Part shown: piece by piece, positions 11,287 to 18,255 of the stretch
How the letters are laid out: every line of letters begins with the position of its first letter
How positions within the stretch are numbered: position 1 is the stretch's first letter
Source: Dimargaris cristalligena
Lineage: Eukaryota; Kickxellomycota; Dimargaritomycetes; Dimargaritales; Dimargaritaceae
Assembly (NCBI GenBank): GCA_027576995.1
Contig: JANBQC010000572.1
Location: 1-18,255 of the forward strand
Length of the DNA: 18,255 bases
Direction: 5' to 3'
The notes under the pieces: generated by a model
What the model was told of the DNA's origin: nothing
Databases searched by the model: none
The model's input: the letters and a program-made list of their open reading frames with translations, nothing else
Translations under genes and position numbers: made by a program

Positions 11287-11639
11287 GAAGAGAGCAACGG
11301 GACCGAGAGGTAACAAAGACGGCCCGAGGTACCGGGACCAGATTGAGCGGGCGCAATCAGAATCAACGGGGGAAAATCCCAGAAGGTGGATATAGGGGAT
11401 TGTAGGGAATGGGTCATAAAGACACGGATAGGGAGGAGCAACAAGGCAGAAGGGGGGAAGGTCGGGGGAGGAGGAAAAAGGGAGAAGGGGAGAGACGGTG
11501 CCGTAGGTCGATCGACAGGCGCGGTAACGGTCACCATACGACGGGAGGGGGATATAGTCGAGGAATCCGGTGGATTGGTATAGCAGCGAAATAGGGGAAA
11601 TAGATTAGAGGGTTAGTATGCAATAGAATGATAGTTAGA
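11287..11639 (-). other. AG-free pyrimidine-rich stretch, probable extended 3' part of an intron
   Basis: Not one AG dinucleotide occurs on the minus strand over 353 nt. It starts beside CTAAC elements and a perfect TACTAAC at 11618-11612, and ends at the acceptor CTCTTCAG (11286-11285) of the block above. The opposite-order dinucleotide, GA on the minus strand, occurs ten times. The pattern is what a distant branch point with an AG exclusion zone would produce. A plain CT-rich promoter is the alternative. Confidence 0.4.
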
Positions 11640-11659
11640 CTAGGGTTAGGTGTATTCTA

Positions 11660-14063
11660 TTATTCAGGTGCTACAAAACTCCCGGGGGGGACGCCAAGAG
11701 GCCTACGTGGCGTATGGCCACATACACTATGGGGTTCTCGCGCCTTCCCTCGTCCTGCCCCAGCCTCCCCTTCCGTTACGCGGCTTGCGTTATCTACGCT
11801 TGGCCCTGTTCGAACAGAACAGTTTAGCTTCGGGGCCACAGGCACTCTCGCTGGCCTAGGCCGGCGGCCAAATGGGGCAGCTGGCCATGCGGGTAGGACA
11901 GCCCTGAGCTCACCCTCCCCCTTTAGGCTACTAAGTAAGACCTATATACGCCAGTGGAGGGGACACGGGAGAAGGATCGACCGGCGGGGACCGGGGCGTT
12001 GCACTTTGGGGTGGGATGGGAGGCCAAGCGAAAGAAGGTTGGGCATATGTGTCTTTCCCACCCACCAAGCTATAATGGCCCTGTCCCTGGGGGGTAATGC
12101 CATCCAGGTACATATCCCAAGGTAGGTTGCCAATGCCCAGGAGCAGCGACCACCCCCGGCTGATGCACCTCGGGCTGTAGTCAGCCGCAGTAGGGCCGCC
12201 GGCTCGAAGAAGCCCCCCCCATTCAGTTCTTTCCAGAACGCCTGAATAGAAGCAGCGGAGCAGTCTAAGGAGAAGGGGGAATACGATGCTTCAACGCAAT
12301 CTACATGGGCAGGGGAGCCCTCTCCAGTCCCACTGGCCCGCACCACCACCCATGTCCTGAAGAACAAACCAACCGGGGCAGTGGTGGTAGTAGAAAGATG
12401 TGTGTGTAAGCTAGCAAAGTGACAGGGGGCCAGGAGCAATCGCCAAATGCCCAGCGGCGGATCCTCCGGTGTAATTCGACACGGTGTCCAAGGACACGGA
12501 CAAGCGCACCAGATAGATACCACCACCACCGGTCCCTCTCATCTTCAGGCCCGCCATTACTAAGCAGTCCCGCGCCAGCTGCCCTCGTACAACCGCCCTG
12601 TTCCATCGAGATCACTTGCTTACCAATAATCCGAGGCTCACTCTCTTTGAGGGTCCCAGAACATGATTAACCTAGTGTAATCTAACAATATTCATAGACT
12701 GCGTGCTTACCAGACGGAGACGTGGTATCTCTCCACACTGTTGGTCCGGGCGGGCGGATAGGGACGCTCAGTGAAGGCAATCTATTAAAAAAAAGGGTCT
12801 CGCGCCTCGGCAGTTAAGCCTACTGGGTCGGTTCAGAATGCACAGTAGGGAGCGGCGAGATGAAACAGTCGGCCGGGCCAACGTCACGGCAGCAAACGAG
12901 TGAGGGAAAAGGGAGTGTGAAAAAAAGCAATCTAATAATCCACCGGCCCGTAGGGAAGATACACGGGATGGGTAAGAGTGTAGAAGGGGAGTGGGGTTAT
13001 GCATGTAAAATTGCTTCAGTAAAGTAAAGCGAGGGGGAGCAGCAAAAGGATGATGAGGAATCGGGCCGCGTGTCGATTTGGCTCTTTTTATACGCCCGCG
13101 GTTACACACGGCGGCGAGTCGGACGCCTTACCACCACCCCTCCTCCTCATTTCTTCTATTCTATTAAAGTGGCCATCGGATCCGACTTGGACAGTAAAGT
13201 GGTTCCCTTGGCGGGTTAACTAATCAATGACGCTACTCCGTATATTACAGTATATTTCCGGGCTAAATCCCCATCGATGGCGGCTGGACTGCCGTTACTG
13301 CTACATTTTGGGCACTTTAAACCCTGCCTACTGCTGTCATATTTCCTGAATGAAGGGAGGGGGGGGGACTTTGGTGCCTTTGGGGTGCCCACCCCGCCCA
13401 TTGGCGGCGCAGATGTGTTGGATTCAACAACGTCTACCGCGAACTGAACTTGGCTGAATAGGCCCGTGAGATGAAAAAATATAACATACATTTGGGCGCC
13501 CTCGGCTCTGGGTCTAATCGTGCTTAGCTTCAGGCAGAGCAGCCCTACGGTCTTAGGTCTTGGAATCGGGCGCACTAGATAATCTAGCCCCTATATCGCC
13601 TGTGGCTATCCCCTCCGGCCCGGGCCCTCTGTTAACAAGTCGGCCGGTTTCCTGGAGGCAGATAACAAGGCCAGACAATGGTGGTGCGCCCCCTCTACAT
13701 GGGGTCTGAAAACCCATTTGTCTCGTTTGACACCCCCTCCGAAATATGTAATAATATGACATCAATTCCAGGAGATTTGGGGGGTGGGTAGCCAATGCGG
13801 ATAGGCGAGGCGAGGACTCTCCTTCCTAGAAATAGCCCGATCGTAACCCCGAGTACACCGCTGGTAGCATGCCAAGGGCGTCGTCATCGTGGTATAACTC
13901 CCCGGCCAAGCCGAAAATCCCCTCCTCTACCAATCGAATAAAAACCATGTACCGCTTACTTAGACTGTGTGGTGGTGGGGGAGTTACGGGGATAAACAGG
14001 GGAGAGTGTCCCACCAGCTGCTGGTTGAACCAATGGCTGTGCAGCCGAGGTACAAAAATTAAA
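11660..14063 (-). CDS. Unresolved spliced gene(s); several exon-like blocks on the minus strand
   Basis: I could not build one continuous model, but several blocks look coding and end at good splice sites. 14063-13960 reads AQPLVQPAAGGTLSPVYPR and ends AA|GTAAGC. 13860-13699, in matching phase, contains GYPPPKSPGIDVILLHISEG. Within 13470-13237 is a frame with PKAPKSPPLPSFRKYDSSRQ. 13219-13132 reads TRQGNHFTVQVGSDGHFNRI and ends G|GTAAGG. 12781-12711, after a T-run acceptor, reads IAFTERPYPPARTNSVERYH and ends TG|GTAAGC. About 12612-12410 has a frame with IYLVRLSVSLDTVSNYTGG. 12359-12180 has a frame with SLDCSAASIQAFWKELNGG. 11940-11660 is open for about 93 codons (VRTGPSVDNASRVTEGEA). Together they suggest a disordered, Pro/Ser-rich regulator read toward 10843. 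Whether this is one gene or two is unclear, and some blocks may be chance. Confidence 0.3.
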
Positions 14064-14100
14064 CTAAACTATTACTACTGCTGCTGACCACCAAGAGTGG

Positions 14101-15829
14101 TCAACTGATGCGAGCTCCTCTTTTTCCCTTCCTTCGTCCTTGATATGGCCCAGAAAGGCAACCGCAAAAAAACATTAGGTAACCGCTCTCGCCTGCCCAG
14201 TCACCGCAAATATTCCAATGAGCTCACTGGTCCTCCTCCGCTGAATTGAACGACCCTCTTATTCCACAGGGCTCATGTCATCCTTACGGTTCGGCGGTCA
14301 TATCGACCGTTTGGGATTTATACTATAAGCCAATCGCAACTAGCGTGGGTTCTGATAACTGCCCTGACCTCATAGCCCCACTAAACCCCCGATATGTCGA
14401 TTTCCCCACTCATCATCCATCGCCTTGCCAGCCGTCGGTGCTTATTGCAATATTATCAGCCATTCAAAGGGCGGTGAATTGATTAAATTAGACGATGCAT
14501 GTGGGCGAATAGCTGGGATACCCGGTTACCTCTCTCGATAACAGGGCATCGCTGTGTTATTTTTCACCAGCTGTATACCGGCTACTGCTTTACATAAGGC
14601 GCCTTGGCTGCTGCAATGAAACACGCGCCCACGATAGGGGGAGGGAGTGTGGGTATGTTGCCTGAAACTTGGCAAAACGGTCACAAGAATACTAACCAAT
14701 CCCTCCCCCTCTTCCTCTCCTCTCCGCTCCTCCCCCCCCGGCTCGCCGTCCGGGTTTCTAGTGCTGGGACCTAGACACTGGATTGGCTGAAAAATAGGCT
14801 GTAGCTGAAACAACCCTCCACCCCCCCCCATGCGGCGGCCTATTTCAAAATGTGTTTCCTATTCCCTAACATCGAACCTATCGAGCCCACCGCCCCTCCT
14901 GGCGCCCAGTTTGGTTTCATTTCTTGCCACGTTTCATTACTCCACAATGCGCGCACTATATAGCCATAGGGATGAAAGAAGGGGAGGGGGAAGGCACCGG
15001 TGTAAAGAGGCGCAGAGGAGGGAGGGCCCCCCACGGATGACGGCTTAATCAGACCAATCCAATCATCAAAGTGGCCCACTATGAAAGCCAGTAGAAGAAT
15101 TCTTCTGGGTCGAGGGCCGCCGAGCGGGGCCAGTATGATGGTTTTAAACGACCTCCTGGTATGTCCTGGTATGATATTTTTGCTTCGCCTCGTTTTAAAA
15201 TTGGCCCAAGGGAGTAAAAGACCGAGGCGGATCACACAATCTTGATATTAGAAGGCTTCAGAAGCCCGCCATGTGCCGGTTATTAATGGGACCCCTGATA
15301 AATAACCTAGTGGCGGAGGGTAGGAGCGCGGGATACCATGCGGAAATAACGGATGCGTAGCCAAAAAGGTCCAATGGCTCCCACCTCGTGTGCCCTGACC
15401 ACCTCATTCACTGGGTGAGAACTGGGGGCCGGATGGGAGGCGGTGGGGCCCATGGGCTCGCTCTGGCCGACGCACACTCACCAACTCCGCAATTGATTAT
15501 TTGTGTTATATTAATATAAATACGGTAATTGGGAATAGGGCCTACTTTTGCATCGGTTGAAGTATTATCAACTCGATGAGGCGGGTCATGTACGCGGGCC
15601 ACGCTCAAAGCCTCGCAGGTCTGCAGCAGGGAGAGAGTGGTGATAGTGATGAATGGGCGAGTGAGCAGCCAGGGGGGGGTATATTATGCCCCGAAACTGA
15701 CGGCGATTAAAATGCCGCCCATTTGTTTAAAACGTCAAAGACAAGCTGAAGGGGAAGGGGGGATTATGCCATACGAAAGAGAAAAAATGGCTATTCCCAT
15801 TCACACTGCTTAGCCATCGGTTCCCTTGG

Positions 15830-15861
<32 letters not shown>

Positions 15862-16050
15862 ACCCTCACGCTAAGGAAAATCCTTTTCCGGCTCTGCTTC
15901 GTGGGTAAGGCGTCCCTCGCTGGCCATTAATATCTCAAGTCATTATCATAAACGTGTGGCAATTCACACAGTCGTTCCTAAAACAAGAAGACGGCTGTAC
16001 AGAACAGCGCTATACAGGATGAACTAAGCCGATATCCCCTTTATCGCGCA
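14101..16050. other. Region without a resolved gene
   Basis: The only start-like signal is at 14145 on the plus strand: an ATG opening a basic peptide (MAQKGNRKK), followed by a possible donor TTAG|GTAACC and a good acceptor TTCCACAG at 14269. The joined product would be about 30 residues, so it is not called. Homopolymer C runs lie at about 14732 and at 14821-14829. A minus-strand open frame at 14840-15235 and short frames at 15070-15237 show no family resemblance. I see nothing else in this stretch. Confidence 0.4.
15831..15860. repeat. (CT)15 microsatellite
   Basis: Thirty bases of perfect CT repeat on the plus strand, the longest perfect repeat in the window. No gene model lies close enough to say whether it is promoter, leader or intron sequence. 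Confidence 0.95.
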
Positions 16051-16060
16051 TCCCATCCTC

Positions 16061-16320
16061 AGGCCCAGCTAAAGTGCCTGGATTCTATCCTCTACCTGTC
16101 AGGCACATCAATACCACCCGCAATGGACTGGAGACGGGAGGGGCTGTACCACTCTTGCACGACGTTGGACAGGGAAGTTGTATTGTTCACTGAGGCTGCC
16201 CTATTTATTTATTTTCACTCTCCAAGTATTCCCCCGTTTCCTCCCTATAATATCTTTTTATTCACCAGTGGTTCCACGACTTGCTTTATTAAGAATTGTG
16301 TGGGGGTAGGGGAGGGGTGA
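16061..16320 (+). CDS. Weak ORF, possible exon of an unidentified gene
   Basis: From about 16061 one plus-strand frame stays open through the ATG at 16123 to TGA at 16318-16320. The first half (AQLKCLDSILYLSGTS, MDWRREGLYHSCTTLDREVV) has natural composition. The second half is TTTA/CCC-rich and looks like non-coding or intron sequence. The upstream edge coincides with CTCAG, a possible acceptor. I recognise no family and cannot find partner exons. Confidence 0.15.
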
Positions 16321-17178
16321 AGTATAGGTGGCAAGGGCCAGAATGACTCAATTTCTGAAACCTAAGGCATAACATCGCCTCCACCCATTAAACAGTGAGA
16401 TGAGCGTAAATATCGATACGATGCACCGCCCTCAAAAATAAAATAAAAAAGCTGGCCCTTGATATACCGTGCAGGGGACGAGAGATCTGAGGATAATATT
16501 CCCTCCCCGGCCCATGCAGCCACATTTCAGAAACAGTATAATTGAATAGTGCCCTCCCCCCAATTGCTACCAAACAAAATAGCCCTGAAATACGAGTTGC
16601 CGGGAGGTCGGCATGGGGCGTAGGTATCGAATGTGGTATTGTAGAAGAAGGGGGGGTGGTAATGCGTATAGAGGGGGGGGCACATATATCGGAAATGCCG
16701 ACGGTGGAAGGTATATTGGTAATACAATGTAAGCAATGGAAATGGGGGAGAGGAAGGGGGGAGATTACTGGTAAACCTGTCTGGGAAACCAAATTGCCTA
16801 ACAATAATGATTGTTGAGGGTGCTATTATTAGCTTAACAACAATGCTATTTTAATTCACGGAATGGTATCCGTTGATGATACCCACAACTCTGTATCAGC
16901 AACACATTAGCCAATATGAAGGGTGTATTGAATTGATATGTCCATGGTTATCCCGGTTGCGGTTTCCGATCACTCGTCCGCTCACACTCTCCCTAATACC
17001 GGTGTGGAGGAAATGCGAGGGGGGAAGGGCAGGGTGACTGAATTTCCTCCTTTCCCTCCCCTCATTGACCAAAATATTGACAAACGTGATACCGTTCGCC
17101 TAAATACCCTTTTCGGCCGATACTGATTTAGGACTAAGCTCCTATAAACCGGACCATTAAAGGCGGGGATTGGCAAGT

Positions 17179-17559
17179 ATGGCATCACAGGATATATTCC
17201 AAAAGAAAAATATTATGCCCGACAGCGGGTCGTGGCTGTTGGAAGTAGGGCAGGTTGGAATGCCTGTGGATGGGCCCTTTCCCGCAGCATGGGTACCGGA
17301 ACTGTTCACAGACCGAATGGCCTGTGGCCTTAACCGTATAGTTGTATATCCTCCATCGCCCTTGGGCCGGGATAACGTTCATCTCGAGGAACATCCCGAT
17401 GGGTCGCCGCAGAAGGGGATAGCACTTCTCTACGCTCTTGCCGTATGCAGCAAGCCGACAATGCTGTCATCCAGAAACTGTCAGGACCACACCCATTGTT
17501 GCCGCTCTTGCTGCAGGAATGACCTGAATCTTATAAATAGACTATTCAGCCATCTGTAA
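17179..17559 (+). CDS. Hypothetical 126-residue ORF
   Basis: An ATG at 17179 opens a frame of 126 codons to TAA at 17557-17559. The product has ordinary composition (MASQDIFQKKNIMPDSGSW, then AWVPELFTDRMACGLNRIVV) and a Cys/His-rich end (CQDHTHCCRSCC) whose spacing fits no zinc-binding family I know. From 17381 a second frame is also open and looks coding (SCRMQQADNAVIQKLSGPH, ending LLPLLLQE at TGA 17519-17521), so a frame change by splicing near 17380-17450 is possible. GTATGC at 17450 could be a donor. No signal peptide or membrane helix is obvious. I assign no function. Confidence 0.3.
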   Translation: MASQDIFQKKNIMPDSGSWLLEVGQVGMPVDGPFPAAWVPELFTDRMACGLNRIVVYPPSPLGRDNVHLEEHPDGSPQKGIALLYALAVCSKPTMLSSRNCQDHTHCCRSCCRNDLNLINRLFSHL

Positions 17560-18255
17560 CAAAAAAAACCAAAAACGGGGGGAGAAGAGGGAGTGTGCCC
17601 TGTTGTAGCACTCCAATAGGGAAGCGTGGTGTTATATTGGAATACATTTACCTCCTAATTAAGATGAAACCTAAAGGGGCCTGGCCTCCCTTTCCTTTAG
17701 CACATCCCCTGACAACTAAGCAGCCGCCGGGAGTATCACCCCTTTTCCCTTCTCAATCGGCCGGGATATTGTAAGGGACGTCTCGTTAAACGCAATAATG
17801 GGGTCCTAAGGTTTACAATGGTTCCTTTAGCCTAATACACGCATTTCTTCCTCTTTTAACATGTGGCTTCATCGGGGTTAATTCCGCATTGCCCTTCCGT
17901 ACACTAGCTATTGTATCCCAGTATGTAGTTTCCTCATATCCATATCCAATTCCTTCCAGAGGGATTATCAGTATACGCCAGTCGCATTTGCGGATGATAA
18001 ACCACCCCCTGTATAATTCCGTTAACACACCTGGCAAATTCTAAACCCGACCGTCGGGGGAAATAAAAATACCCAATTCACTCGGGCATGAATCGGGGGT
18101 ACTACGACTAGGATGGCGCTTTTGCTACTAGTCCCGTATATACGCACTATTTTTAGGAAGGGCGAGGGAGGTGGATAGGGGAGAAGTTCATCCAAGCTGT
18201 ATAATGAAAAATCCATTAGATTCGGCCAATATTACTAGTTAAAAATACATTTCCC
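17560..18255. other. Window end, no resolved gene
   Basis: Two minus-strand frames, 18216-18022 and 18037-17813, overlap slightly and have natural-looking composition (MDFSLYSLDELLPYPPP; GYGYEETTYWDTIASVRKG). Between them lies CAG|GTGTGT, a fair donor, but the only nearby acceptor would make a 22-nt intron, too short to splice. They could be exon fragments of a gene running in from beyond the window. I would not annotate them without homology. Confidence 0.2.

Noticed and set aside
11079..11537. 152-codon minus-strand open frame
   Set aside because: It is mainly a pyrimidine-rich tract read as Pro/Ser/Leu. A different frame at 11284-11050 has better codon use and a consensus donor.
11634..11649. 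Telomere-like TAGGGTTAG on the plus strand
   Set aside because: There is only about one and a half units, with no tandem array. It is better explained as CTAAC branch-type elements on the other strand.
12768..13109. 113-codon minus-strand open frame
   Set aside because: It crosses pyrimidine tracts and a T-run acceptor that look intronic, and a different frame at 12781-12711 looks coding.
1..18255. tRNA genes, rRNA, CRISPR arrays and transposon ends
   Set aside because: TTCGA-like sites lacked a matching B-box and acceptor stem. No spaced direct repeats, terminal inverted repeats or transposase-like frames were seen by eye.

Overview
The window looks like nuclear DNA of a fungus. The evidence is intron-dense protein genes with GT-AG introns and CTAAC-type branch points, a Mei2-type RNA-binding protein, an ESCRT-III subunit, and a zinc-finger regulator with Msn2-type fingers. 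Large introns and large intergenic spaces would suit an early-diverging lineage, but that placement is a guess. I see no phage, CRISPR array, transposase, rRNA or tRNA.

Layout. (1) 1-3553, plus strand: 3' part of a Mei2-like gene. Twelve exons can be joined with consistent phases, ending in the C-terminal Mei2 RRM. (2) 4222-7066, plus strand: a complete seven-exon gene for the ESCRT-III subunit Vps60/CHMP5. (3) 7067-8470: convergent intergenic space. (4) 8471-10264, minus strand: an intronless gene for a 597-residue two-finger C2H2 protein whose predicted DNA-contact residues match those of Msn2/Msn4. Its upstream region is full of CCCCT motifs on the gene strand. (5) 10843-14063, minus strand: fragments of one or more spliced genes. 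The last two exons (10843-11284) are the clearest part. Several upstream exon-like blocks have good splice sites, but I could not join them into one model. (6) 14101-18255: mostly non-coding or unresolved, with a few weak ORFs and a (CT)15 microsatellite.

The three firm genes have unrelated cell roles: RNA binding in meiosis or development, endosomal membrane remodelling, and stress-type transcription control. They are not a cluster. The most unusual signals are a 353-nt stretch with no AG dinucleotide on the minus strand just before an exon-like block, in-frame alternative acceptors inside the Mei2 RRM, and a possible autoregulatory CCCCT-rich promoter. I found no clear undescribed system. 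The unresolved minus-strand gene is the best place to look further.
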